From Streptomyces gilvus (GTDB lineage Bacteria; Actinomycetota; Actinomycetes; Streptomycetales; Streptomycetaceae), in the NCBI RefSeq assembly GCF_022513565.1, contig NZ_JAKWBE010000033.1, forward strand, positions 1-64,000: 64,000 nt of DNA, given 5' to 3'. The stretch's first letter is position 1, and the number at the start of each line of letters is the position of its first letter. Below the pieces are notes generated by a model. That model was given only the letters and a program-made list of their open reading frames with translations. It did no database searches and had not been told where the DNA came from. The position numbers were made by a program, and so were the translations under genes. Positions 41,956-50,150 of the stretch are shown in pieces.

Positions 41956-44213
41956 AGCGACCCGTGGAAGGTGCGGCTGATCACGTCGAGCTGCTGTTCG
42001 CGCGTCAGCCGGACGAAGTTGACCGCGTATCCGGAGACCCGGATGGTCAGCTCCGGGTACTTCTCCGGGTGCTCCATGGCGTCCTCGAGCGTCGACCGGT
42101 TCAGCACGTTGACGTTCATGTGGAAGCCGCCGAAGGTCATGTACCCGTCGAGGATGCCGACCAGGTTGCCCGCGCGCTCGCCGGGGTCGTGGCCCAGACC
42201 TTCGGGGGTGATCGTCGTGGTGAGGGAGACGCCGTCCCGTGCCTCCTCGTACGGCAGCTTCGCCACCGACAGGGCCGATGCGACGACACCGTGCCGGTCT
42301 CGGCCGTTCATCGGGTTGGCGCCGGGCGCGAAGGGGGCTCCGGCGCGGCGGCCGTCGGGGGTGTTGCCGGTGTGCTTGCCGTAGACCACGTTCGAGGTGA
42401 TGGTCAGGACGGACTGGGTGTGCTCGGCGTCCCGGTAGGTGGGGTGTTTGCGCACCTTGGCCATGAAGGATTCCACCAGGTCGACGGCGAGGCCGTCGGC
42501 GCGGTCGTCGTTGTTGCCGTACGGCGGGAACTCGCCCTCGGTCTCGTAGTCCACCGCGAGTCCGCTCTGGTCCCGGATCACCTTCACCCGGGCGTACTTG
42601 ACGGCGGACAGGCTGTCGGTGGCCACCGAAAGGCCCGCGATACCGCAGGCCATGAACCGGTGCACGGGGTAGTCGTGCAGGGCCATCTCGAGGCGCTCGT
42701 AGGCGTACTTGTCGTGCATGTAGTGGATGACGTTGAGCGCGTCGACGTATGTCTCGGCCAGCCAGTCGAGCGTCCGGTCGTACGCGGCCGACAGCTCCTC
42801 GTAGTCCAGGTACTCGCCGGTCAGCGGGGGCATCTCCGGGGCGACCTGCTCGCCGGTCAGCTCGTCCCGGCCGCCGTTGATCGCGTACAGCAGGGCCTTG
42901 GCGAGGTTGACGCGGGCGCCGAAGAACTGCATCTGCTTGCCGACGGCCATGGCGGACACACAGCAGGCGATCGCGGTGTCGTCGCCGGTGCGCGGGCGCA
43001 TCAGCTCGTCGGACTCGTACTGGATGGAGCTGGTGTCGATGGACACCTGCGCGCAGAACCGCTTGAAGCCCTCCGGCAGCCGTGGCGACCACAGCACCGT
43101 GAGGTTCGGCTCCGGGGCCGGACCGAGGTTGTACAACGTCTGCAGGAAACGGAAGGAGGTGCGGGTGACCAGTGGGCGGCCGTCGGCGCCGATGCCGCCG
43201 ATGGACTCCGTCACCCAGGTCGGGTCGCCGGAGAAGAGCGCGTCGTACTCGGGTGTGCGCAGGAACCGGACGATCCGCAGTTTGATGACGAAGTCGTCGA
43301 TCAGCTCCTGGGCTCGGGCCTCGTCGATGCGGCCCTCGTCCAGGTCGCGCTGGAGGTAGACGTCCAGGAAGGTCGAGGTGCGCCCCAGTGACATCGCGGC
43401 GCCGTTCTGCTCCTTCACCGCCGCCAGGAAGCCGAAGTAGAGCCACTGCACCGCCTCGTGCGCGGTGGCGGCGGGGCGGGTGACGTCGCAGCCGTAAGAG
43501 GCGGCCATCTCGGCCAGTTCCCCGAGCGCCCGGATCTGCTCGGCCAGTTCCTCCCGGTCGCGGATGACGTCCGGGGAGGAGGGTCGCGCGTCCAGCAGGG
43601 CCCGCTCGGCCCGCTTGGCCTCGACCAGCCTGGTGGTGCCGTACAGCGCGACGCGCCGGTAGTCGCCGATGATCCGGCCGCGGCCGTAGGCGTCCGGCAG
43701 CCCGGTGATGATCCCAGCCTTGCGGGCGGCCCGCATCGCGGGGGTGTAGGCGTCGAAGACGCCGTCGTTGTGGGTCTTGCGGTAGGCGCCGAAGACCTTC
43801 CTCACGAACGGGTCGGGTTCGTAGCCGTACGCCTGCAGCCCGTTCTCGACCATGCGCAGCCCGCCGTTGGGCATGATCGCCCGCTTCAAGGGGCTGTCGG
43901 TCTGCAGCCCGACGATCAGCTCACGCTCCCGGTCGATGTACCCGGGGGCGTGCGAGGTGATCGTGGAAGGAGTGGCGGCATCCACGTCGAGGATGCCCCT
44001 TCGGCGCTCCTCGGGGAACAAAGCGCTGACCCTGCGCCAGACGGCGAGCGTGCGCTCGGTCGCGCCGGCCAGGAACTCGGAACCGCCCACGTACGGCGTG
44101 AAGTTGGCCTGGATGAAGTCGCGTACGTCGATCCGGTCGCGCCAGCGTCGGCCGGCGAATCCACGCCAAGCCTCAGCGGGCGCGTCCACGTCTGGACGGG
44201 TTGCCACGGTCAT
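41952..44213 (-). CDS. pflB: Formate C-acetyltransferase (pyruvate formate-lyase)
   Basis: From the ATG at 44213 (GGAGG seven bases upstream) the protein has 753 residues, the normal size for PflB. The active-site Cys-Cys pair is in DTAIACCVSAMAVGKQMQFF and the glycyl-radical loop is RVSGYAVNFVRLTREQQLDV near the C-terminus, both as in E. coli. It converts pyruvate and CoA to acetyl-CoA and formate, and is destroyed by oxygen when active. Its presence with its activase points to a real anaerobic metabolism in this mostly aerobic group. A GGGCC/GGTCCC palindrome lies 137 bases upstream. No formate dehydrogenase or formate channel is seen in this window. Confidence 0.96.
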   Translation of the reverse strand: MTVATRPDVDAPAEAWRGFAGRRWRDRIDVRDFIQANFTPYVGGSEFLAGATERTLAVWRRVSALFPEERRRGILDVDAATPSTITSHAPGYIDRERELIVGLQTDSPLKRAIMPNGGLRMVENGLQAYGYEPDPFVRKVFGAYRKTHNDGVFDAYTPAMRAARKAGIITGLPDAYGRGRIIGDYRRVALYGTTRLVEAKRAERALLDARPSSPDVIRDREELAEQIRALGELAEMAASYGCDVTRPAATAHEAVQWLYFGFLAAVKEQNGAAMSLGRTSTFLDVYLQRDLDEGRIDEARAQELIDDFVIKLRIVRFLRTPEYDALFSGDPTWVTESIGGIGADGRPLVTRTSFRFLQTLYNLGPAPEPNLTVLWSPRLPEGFKRFCAQVSIDTSSIQYESDELMRPRTGDDTAIACCVSAMAVGKQMQFFGARVNLAKALLYAINGGRDELTGEQVAPEMPPLTGEYLDYEELSAAYDRTLDWLAETYVDALNVIHYMHDKYAYERLEMALHDYPVHRFMACGIAGLSVATDSLSAVKYARVKVIRDQSGLAVDYETEGEFPPYGNNDDRADGLAVDLVESFMAKVRKHPTYRDAEHTQSVLTITSNVVYGKHTGNTPDGRRAGAPFAPGANPMNGRDRHGVVASALSVAKLPYEEARDGVSLTTTITPEGLGHDPGERAGNLVGILDGYMTFGGFHMNVNVLNRSTLEDAMEHPEKYPELTIRVSGYAVNFVRLTREQQLDVISRTFHGSL

Positions 44214-44349
44214 CACTGCCTCCGCATCGTTCACGACACCGCTCACGGACGGTCCCACGGGCGGCTCCGCTGTCGATGCTCGTCTCTCGTCACCACCCGC
44301 AGCAGGGCCCGCGAGAACCCGTTGCCGCGCCGTCCGGCCCCAACGCCAT

Positions 44350-44366
44350 GGGGCCGATCGGTCCCC
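44350..44366. promoter_or_regulatory. GGGGCCGATCGGTCCCC palindrome upstream of pflB
   Basis: GGGGCCGATCGGTCCCC is palindromic except for one pair and shares the GCCGATCGG core with the narK site. It lies between the PPOX gene end and the pflB start, on the promoter side of pflB. Confidence 0.55.
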
Positions 44367-44390
44367 GGCCTTGGCAGCCGTCACCGGCGC

Positions 44391-44831
44391 TCAGACGGAG
44401 AGGTGCAAGCCGTACATCGTGCGGCCGCGGACGAGTTCACGCCCGGTGACCAGTTCCGGCTCAATACGCACGAAGACCTCTTGGGGTGAGGGGACCCAGG
44501 AGTCCGGGCCGATCCGGTCCAGACGTTCCTGCTCGGCCGCGTCGGTCACGACCACGGCCCGACCGGTGACGACGACGCTCCAGCCCGAGCACGCGACTGC
44601 ATCAACCGCGTCCGCCTCGAAGGCGACGACCGCGCCATCGACAGCACGGGCCAGCCCCGAGGCCGCCGAGGCGCGCAGCAGCACCACCCCGTCACTGTCC
44701 AGTGCGAAGTTGACCGGCGCGACCGCGGGCAGGGCCTGGCGCGTGTAGACGATTCGGCCGACAGGCGCCGTGGCCGGCAAGCCCAAGCACTCCTGACGGT
44801 CGAGTTCGCGGAAACCATCGTTCGAGTACAT
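44391..44831 (-). CDS. Pyridoxamine 5'-phosphate oxidase family (PPOX) protein
   Basis: The 146-residue protein reads LDRQECLGLPATAPVGRIVY, LPAVAPVNFALDSDGVVLLR, then VAFEADAVDAVACSGWSVVVTGRAVVV and RELVRGRTMYGLHL, the split-barrel flavin/F420-binding fold. It resembles small nitroreductase-like PPOX proteins that are common in actinobacterial low-oxygen regulons. The cofactor (FMN or F420) cannot be told. It is upstream of pflB in the same direction, and divergent from the Rv1733c-like gene. The GGAC-type imperfect palindrome near 44900 in the shared promoter region is too weak to call. Confidence 0.85.
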   Translation of the reverse strand: MYSNDGFRELDRQECLGLPATAPVGRIVYTRQALPAVAPVNFALDSDGVVLLRASAASGLARAVDGAVVAFEADAVDAVACSGWSVVVTGRAVVVTDAAEQERLDRIGPDSWVPSPQEVFVRIEPELVTGRELVRGRTMYGLHLSV

Positions 44832-44869
44832 GACTCAGCCCGTCCTTCACCCGGTGGACACCTGCTGCT

Positions 44870-45557
44870 GTGCCTGTGCCAGATCGCCGGGTACAGGTCG
44901 GGACGGTGCCCCGCAGTGTGCCGCCGGCCCGCCCCCGACAGCCGGACAGTGACCAGCAGGCCTGGATCCTCCGGATCCGGCAGCAGGCGTACGACGGGTA
45001 CCCAGCCGAAGTGGGCCGCCGCGACGCGGAGATCCGGCGGCACGACGACGTCCTTGAGGCATGGCTCCTGCTGACCGTGTGGGCCCTCGTAGCGGTGGGC
45101 GGCACGATCGTCGGCCTGGTGACCGCCCACGCAGCCGACCAGGTCTTCACCCAGCAGCGCGCCGAGCGGATCCCCGTCCGCACCGTACTGCTCAACGAGG
45201 TCCCACGTACGCCGGCCGCGGGAAGGGGCAGAGATCCGGCGTCGGCGCACGTTCGCCGGACATCATCGGACGGCTCCGCGCACCAGGGCATGACGCTCGT
45301 GTCCACCGGACGGAAGGCCGGCTCCACGGTCAGGATCTGGCTCGACGCTCAGGGAAAGTTGAGTACCCAGCCGCCGACGCCTACCAGGGCTGCCGTTGAG
45401 GCGGGGCTCCTGGGGACCGTGGCTGCCCTTGCTCTGAGCGCCGTGGTGGTTCGGCGCCGGAAGCAGCGGGCGGTGCTACCTCGACCGACGGCGCATCGCG
45501 CAGTGGGACAGGGAGTGGAACCTGGTCGGCCCACAGTGGGGGCACAAGACCAGCTGA
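44870..45557 (+). pseudogene. Rv1733c-like two-helix membrane protein, frameshifted
   Basis: The frame carries HDDVLEAWLLLTVWALVAVG then a membrane helix (GTIVGLVTAHAADQVF), QQRAERIPVRTVLL, an extracytoplasmic domain (RTSSDGSAHQGMTLVSTGRKAGSTVRIWLDAQGKLSTQP in pieces) and a second helix (LLGTVAALALSAVVV). This is the build of the actinobacterial family of M. tuberculosis Rv1733c, a DosR-regulon antigen. After RRRK the reading shifts: another frame gives YLDRRRIAQWDREWNLVGPQ WGHKTS and stops at 45557, the family's usual ending, so one base is gained or lost near 45465. The true start is unclear (44870, 44906 or 44918). It is divergent from the PPOX gene. Confidence 0.6.
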
Positions 45558-45676
45558 CCCACGAGGGCCCAAACCCGGCCCGTTACCCGGGCCTACGACT
45601 GAGTTCTCGGCCGCTCAGAATGGCGGGGAGCGGCCGCGTTCCGGCAGCCTGTGGCACCGCGTCGAGCGGCGTCGAT

Positions 45677-46354
45677 TCACGCGCTGTCGAGTAGTCCGCT
45701 CTCGTAGGCGGCGATGACCAGCTGAGCCCGGTCACGGGCCTGGAGTTTGGCCAGCAGCCGACTGATATGCGTCTTGACGGTGGGCGCGGCCAGATGCAGT
45801 CGGTCGGCGATCTCGGCGTTGGACAGGCCTCGTCCGATCAGCAGCAGCACGTCGCGTTCGCGGTCGGTGAGGCCGTCCAGGCTCCGCAGCGGTCCTCGGG
45901 CCGGTTCGGGGCGGCGGGTGAACTCCTCGATCAGCCGGCGGGTGACGGTGGGTGACAGCAGCGCCTCGCCGTCCGCCACCACCGCGATCGCGTTGAGAAG
46001 CTCCTCTGGCGGAGTGTCCTTGAGCAGGAACCCGCAAGCTCCGGCGCGCAGTGCACCGAACACGTATTCGTCGAGGTCGAAGGTTGTGAGCATGAGGATC
46101 TTGACGGCTGGGTCCCGGGTGGTGATCCGCCGAGTCGCCTCGACGCCGTCAAGCTCGGGCATCCTCACGTCCATCAGCACAACCTGCGGGCAGTGCTCGG
46201 CGCACAGCGTGACGGCCTGGGCCCCGTCAGCGGCGGCGGCGACTACTCGCATGCGGGGATCGGCGTCGACCAGGACGCCGAAGGCACCGCGGACCAGGGC
46301 CTGGTCGTCAGCGATCAGCACACTGATGGGGGTTCGCGTCGCGGGGCTGTTCAT
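45677..46354 (-). CDS. NarL/LuxR-family response regulator
   Basis: The 225-residue protein has a receiver domain (ISVLIADDQALVRGAFGVLV, phospho-acceptor Asp in VVLMDVRMPELDGVEATRRI, Thr in LMLTTFDLDEYVF and Lys in GFLLKDTPPEELL) and a LuxR helix-turn-helix (LTDRERDVLLLIGRGLSNAE through LAAPTVKTHISRLLAKL). Its ATG overlaps the stop of the kinase gene (ATGA), so the two form a pair. The divergent ABC transporter genes at 47807-49561 are the likely target. Confidence 0.94.
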   Translation of the reverse strand: MNSPATRTPISVLIADDQALVRGAFGVLVDADPRMRVVAAAADGAQAVTLCAEHCPQVVLMDVRMPELDGVEATRRITTRDPAVKILMLTTFDLDEYVFGALRAGACGFLLKDTPPEELLNAIAVVADGEALLSPTVTRRLIEEFTRRPEPARGPLRSLDGLTDRERDVLLLIGRGLSNAEIADRLHLAAPTVKTHISRLLAKLQARDRAQLVIAAYESGLLDSA

Positions 46355-47592
46355 GCGGCCAGTCCTGGGCCGCCGACGGCGGGATCCCCGGCCGGAACGG
46401 GGATACGGGCCGCGACCCGGAATCCCCTCAGGGGAAGGGGGCCGGCGGTGCAGGTGCCGCCGTGCAGCGCGGCGCGTTCCCGCATCCCGACGATGCCGTG
46501 GCCGCCGGGGGTCGTTTCGCTCGCTGCGGTACCGGCGCCGTCGTCGGTGACCTCGACCGTGAGCTCGTCGGCGCCGTACTGAAGCGCGACGCGGGCGTGG
46601 TCGGTGGCCGCGTGTTTGACGGTGTTGGTGAGGGCTTCCTGCACGATGCGGTAGGCCGACAGCTCGATGGCCGCCGGCAGCGGTCGCACCGTCCCGCGTA
46701 CCGACAACTCCACCGCGATCCCTGCGGCCTGGGTGCCGGCGCACAGCGCCGCCACGTCGCAGAGCCCGGGGGCCGGGGCGCTGGTGGTCTCGGCGGAGGC
46801 GTCCCGGAGCACGCCCAGCAACTGCCGCATGTCGTGCAGCCCTTGCCGGCCGGTCGTCTCGATCGCCGCCAGCGCCTGGCCCGCCTGGTCCGGCCGGGTG
46901 GCGGCGACATGCCGGGCGACGCCGGCCTGCACCGTGATCACGCTGATGGCGTGCGCGACGATGTCATGCAGTTCCCGGGCGATGCGCAACCGCTCCTCGG
47001 CCAGCGCCCGCCCGGAGGACTCCTTCTCGGCGCGGAGTTGCTCCTGCGCCTGGCGACGCACGGCCGCCAGGTAGCGGCGTTGCCGGTAGACGGCCAGTCC
47101 GAGCGCCCAGCCTGCCGCCTGCACCGCCAGCGCCGCCGCCGCAGTGGCAGCGGTGCGCCACCAGTCGGGCGGGGCGTCACCGAACCGCAGCGGCGTCAGC
47201 GCGAAGCCGATCAACGCGAGCGTTCCGGCGCACGCCATCGCCGGCGCGGACACCTTCGGCGGCCGAGTGGCGGCGACGATGTAACCGACCAGCGCGACGG
47301 CCAGGAACGAGTCCCGCTCGACGCCCATCAGCTGGCAGGCCACCGTCGCGACCACCGCGACCACCAGCGCGGTCAACGCAGCCACCCGGCGCGATGCCAC
47401 CGCCGCTGCCGCGGCGACGGCGGTGATCACCGCCAGCCACGGCGGTGCCGTGATCGCCCGATGCGGCATCGGCAGCAGCGCCGAGCGGACCAGCAACGCC
47501 CCCAGCGCGACCGCCAGCAGTACGTCCCCGACACGAGCACGGCGGGAGCGCAGCATCGGCAGCTCCGCGGCCGGCATCACACTCACACTCAT
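46351..47592 (-). CDS. Sensor histidine kinase (HisKA_3 type)
   Basis: About 413 residues from the ATG at 47592. The N-terminal half has several hydrophobic segments (VGDVLLAVALGALLVRSALL; WLAVITAVAAAAAVASR; LTALVVAVVATVACQLM; MACAGTLALIGFALTPL). The kinase core has the phospho-acceptor His in RLRIARELHDIVAHAISVIT, the N-box ELSAYRIVQEALTNTVKHAA and the G-box GGHGIVGMRERAALHGGTC. It senses an unknown membrane or extracellular signal and phosphorylates the adjacent NarL protein. It is divergent from the ABC exporter genes, as in antibiotic-resistance modules. Confidence 0.92.
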   Translation of the reverse strand: MSVSVMPAAELPMLRSRRARVGDVLLAVALGALLVRSALLPMPHRAITAPPWLAVITAVAAAAAVASRRVAALTALVVAVVATVACQLMGVERDSFLAVALVGYIVAATRPPKVSAPAMACAGTLALIGFALTPLRFGDAPPDWWRTAATAAAALAVQAAGWALGLAVYRQRRYLAAVRRQAQEQLRAEKESSGRALAEERLRIARELHDIVAHAISVITVQAGVARHVAATRPDQAGQALAAIETTGRQGLHDMRQLLGVLRDASAETTSAPAPGLCDVAALCAGTQAAGIAVELSVRGTVRPLPAAIELSAYRIVQEALTNTVKHAATDHARVALQYGADELTVEVTDDGAGTAASETTPGGHGIVGMRERAALHGGTCTAGPLPLRGFRVAARIPVPAGDPAVGGPGLAA

Positions 47593-47806
47593 CCGGGCCA
47601 CGCTAGTCCTTCCAGCTCAGCGCCACATCAGCCCAGGGTCCCACCCGCACCGTCATACCCCGGTCTGACAAACCGCCAACAGCTCGACAAGAGGCACCGA
47701 CCAGGGCTGTAGCCGAAGGCCGATGCCCTGGGCCGACGATCTGGACGGGCACCTCGGGTGAACCTGGACGGGCCATCCGAACCGCTCACCAACGAGGAGC
47801 TGACCC

Positions 47807-48736
47807 GTGAAAATCGAAGTCGCGGACGTCACCAAACGCTACGGCGAGGCCGTTGCGGTATCAGGCCTGACTTTCACGGTCGAGCCGGGACGTGTCACCG
47901 GTTTCCTGGGCCCCAACGGCTCGGGCAAGTCCACCACCATGCGCATGATTCTCGGCCTGGACACCCCGGATCGCGGCGACATCGCCATCGGCGGCCACCG
48001 CTACCGCGGCCTGGTCCGGCCGATGCACCAGGTCGGTGCGTTGCTGGACGCCACCGCGGTGCACCCCGCGCGCACCGGCACCGCGCATCTGCGCGCCCTG
48101 GCATGCGCCAATGGCATCGCGCCCTCGCGGGTCGATGCCCTGCTGGAACAGGTCGGCCTCGGCTCGGTTGCGCGCCGCCGGGTCGGCGGTTACTCCCTGG
48201 GGATGAAGCAACGCCTCGGCATCGCCGGCGCGTTGCTCGGCGACCCGTCAGTGCTCATGTTCGACGAGCCGGTCAACGGTCTGGACCCCGAGGGCGTGCG
48301 CTGGTTGCGCGACCTTCTGCGTGATCTGGCCGCCGAAGGCCGCACCGTGCTGGTCTCCAGCCACCTCCTGTCGGAGATGAGCCAGACCGCCGACCACCTG
48401 ATCGTCATCGGCCGAGGCCGGCTCATCGCCGACACCAGCACGCAGGACTTCATCGCCGACGGCTCCGCCGCCCGGGTCATCGTCCGCGCACCGTACGGCG
48501 GTGACCTGGCCCGGGTACTGATCGCCGACGGCGCAGCCGTCGAAGCCAGAGGGGACGGGACGCTCGCGGTCACCGACCTGACCGCGGCCCGCATCGGCCA
48601 CCTGGCCCACGAGGCTGGGCTGGAACTGCACGAACTGCGCCCCGATCAGGCCAGCTTGGAGGAGGCGTTCATGCAGCTCACCGCCGACGCCGTCGAACAC
48701 CGGGCCCTGGCCGCCGAACTCACTGGGGAGCGATGA
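47807..48736 (+). CDS. ABC transporter ATP-binding protein
   Basis: The 309-residue ATPase starts at GTG 47807 after GAGGAG. Visible motifs are Walker A GFLGPNGSGKSTTMRMIL, signature GGYSLGMKQRLGIAGALL, Walker B VLMFDEPVNGLDPEG and switch His VLVSSHLLSEMSQ. The C-terminal region (VIVRAPYGGDLARVLIADGA; LRPDQASLEEAFMQLTADAV) is typical of the drug-exporter (DrrA/CcmA-like) group. It pairs with the permease gene starting four bases after its stop and should be controlled by the divergent two-component pair. Confidence 0.94.
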   Translation: MKIEVADVTKRYGEAVAVSGLTFTVEPGRVTGFLGPNGSGKSTTMRMILGLDTPDRGDIAIGGHRYRGLVRPMHQVGALLDATAVHPARTGTAHLRALACANGIAPSRVDALLEQVGLGSVARRRVGGYSLGMKQRLGIAGALLGDPSVLMFDEPVNGLDPEGVRWLRDLLRDLAAEGRTVLVSSHLLSEMSQTADHLIVIGRGRLIADTSTQDFIADGSAARVIVRAPYGGDLARVLIADGAAVEARGDGTLAVTDLTAARIGHLAHEAGLELHELRPDQASLEEAFMQLTADAVEHRALAAELTGER

Positions 48737-48739
48737 ACC

Positions 48740-49561
48740 ATGTCCATGCTCACCGCCACCGCCCGCCTGGCCACCGTCGGCCCCGCCGCCTGGTTCAAAG
48801 GCCTGATCAGTGCCGAGACCGTCAAGCTGCGCGCCACCCGCTCCACCTACGCCATGCTGACCGGCGCGACAGCCCTGGCCGTAGGCATCGGACCGCTGGT
48901 CGCCAAATCCACCGCGAGCCGCTGGCCGCATCTGACCGCGGCCGAACGCGCCGGCTTCGACCCGATGGCCACCACCTTCCGCGGCTTCGAAATCGCCCAG
49001 CTGATCATCGCAACCCTCGGCGTCCTCGCGGTCAGCTCGGAATACTCCACCGGACTGATCCGCACCACCTTCGCCGCCGCCCCGCAACGCCGGGCCGTCC
49101 TGGCCGCCAAGGCCCTCGTGATCGGCGCGATCGCGCTGCTGATCGGCACCGCCTTGTCGTTCGCGACGTTCTTCCCCACTCAGGCGCTGCTGGACCCCAC
49201 GGGAACCAGCCTGGCCCTTGGGCATCCCGGTGTCGTCCGGGCCCTGTTGGCGATGGGCGTGTACCTCACCGCGATCGCGCTGACCGGGCTGGGGCTGGGG
49301 ACGCTGACCCGCAGCACCGCCGGCGGCGTGGCAGGCCTGTTCGGCCTGGTGTTCCTGGTGCCCGGCGCCGTCTCCGCGTTGCCGGCACCGTGGAACGTGC
49401 GGATCGGCACATGGCTCCCCGGCGACCTGGCCGGCCAGCTGACCGGACTGCACCTGCAAGCCGGTGCCCTGTCCCGACCGGCATCCCTGATCGTGCTGCT
49501 GCTGTATCCGATCGTGTTCCTCGGCCTCGCCGCCATCCGCCTGCACCGTCAGGACGCCTGA
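48740..49561 (+). CDS. ABC-2 type permease
   Basis: The 273-residue protein begins WFKGLISAETVKLRATRSTY, the usual cytoplasmic lead of ABC-2 permeases, followed by about six membrane segments (for example ATALAVGIGPLVAKS, AKALVIGAIALLIGTALSFA, GGVAGLFGLVFLVPGAVSAL and ASLIVLLLYPIVFLGLAAIR). It lies three bases after the ATPase stop and is the membrane half of the exporter. The substrate is unknown. The next gene starts one base after its stop. Confidence 0.9.
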   Translation: MSMLTATARLATVGPAAWFKGLISAETVKLRATRSTYAMLTGATALAVGIGPLVAKSTASRWPHLTAAERAGFDPMATTFRGFEIAQLIIATLGVLAVSSEYSTGLIRTTFAAAPQRRAVLAAKALVIGAIALLIGTALSFATFFPTQALLDPTGTSLALGHPGVVRALLAMGVYLTAIALTGLGLGTLTRSTAGGVAGLFGLVFLVPGAVSALPAPWNVRIGTWLPGDLAGQLTGLHLQAGALSRPASLIVLLLYPIVFLGLAAIRLHRQDA

Positions 49562-49562
49562 C

Positions 49563-50150
49563 ATGCGCGCCGAGGACACACACAGCAGTTCCCCGCCGCG
49601 GCAACGCCTGTGGGACGTCGCCCCAGCCGCTGTCGCCGCGGTGATCGGAGCGGTGTGGATCGCCGGCCACGCCGCGACGGGCCGCGGACAGACCCACACG
49701 ATCTTCCAGATCCTGGCACTGACGGAAACGACGATCGCCCTACTGCTGCGCCGCCGCAAACCCCTCGGCGCCCTGACCGGGATCCTCGTCGTCTACCTCC
49801 TGGTCGATCTCGCAGCGATCCTGCTGCTGCCCCTCGCGATCGCCCTGGCCACGGTGATGCTCACGCGCAACCGACGGGCCACCGCGATCGCCGCCGCGGT
49901 GACCCTCGGCGCAGTCGCCGCCATGCCGCTGCTCCATGGTGACCGGTCAAGCACCGTCGTCCAGCTCACGCCGGCCGCAGTCGTCACAGCGACAGCGATC
50001 CTCGGGTATCTGGGTCGTACGCTCAGACCCGGCTACCGCCAGCCCGGCCGCCCACGGCCTCACTTTGAACCGGGACAGGCGGACCCGACTTGGGTAGAAG
50101 CTGCCCCCGGACCAGGGCGACCAGGGTGCGCATGGCGATCCCGCCGATGA
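49563..50150 (+). CDS. Membrane protein, probably a truncated sensor kinase N-terminus
   Basis: The ATG at 49563 is one base after the permease stop. The first 155 residues form about five hydrophobic segments (WDVAPAAVAAVIGAVWIAGH; HTIFQILALTETTIALLLRR; LTGILVVYLLVDLAAILLLP; LAIALATVMLTRNRRATAIA; VVTATAILGYLGRTLRPGYR), the pattern of the membrane half of HisKA_3 kinases. After GYR the sequence becomes Pro/Arg-rich and overlaps a convergent gene fragment, so the kinase core has been deleted and the frame runs on to a chance stop at 50150. In a complete module a kinase and regulator would follow here. Confidence 0.6.
   Translation: MRAEDTHSSSPPRQRLWDVAPAAVAAVIGAVWIAGHAATGRGQTHTIFQILALTETTIALLLRRRKPLGALTGILVVYLLVDLAAILLLPLAIALATVMLTRNRRATAIAAAVTLGAVAAMPLLHGDRSSTVVQLTPAAVVTATAILGYLGRTLRPGYRQPGRPRPHFEPGQADPTWVEAAPGPGRPGCAWRSRR

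Noticed and set aside
41964..43391. Long plus-strand open frame opposite pflB
   Set aside because: It is antisense to an intact PflB and has only repetitive Val/Gly/Gln-rich text, no start signals and no motifs.
44899..44913. CGGGACGGTGCCCCG as a DevR site for the PPOX and Rv1733c-like genes
   Set aside because: The arms fit GGGNC/GNCCC only with a different spacing (three bases) and overlap the uncertain start of the plus-strand gene, so I did not count it with the six better sites.
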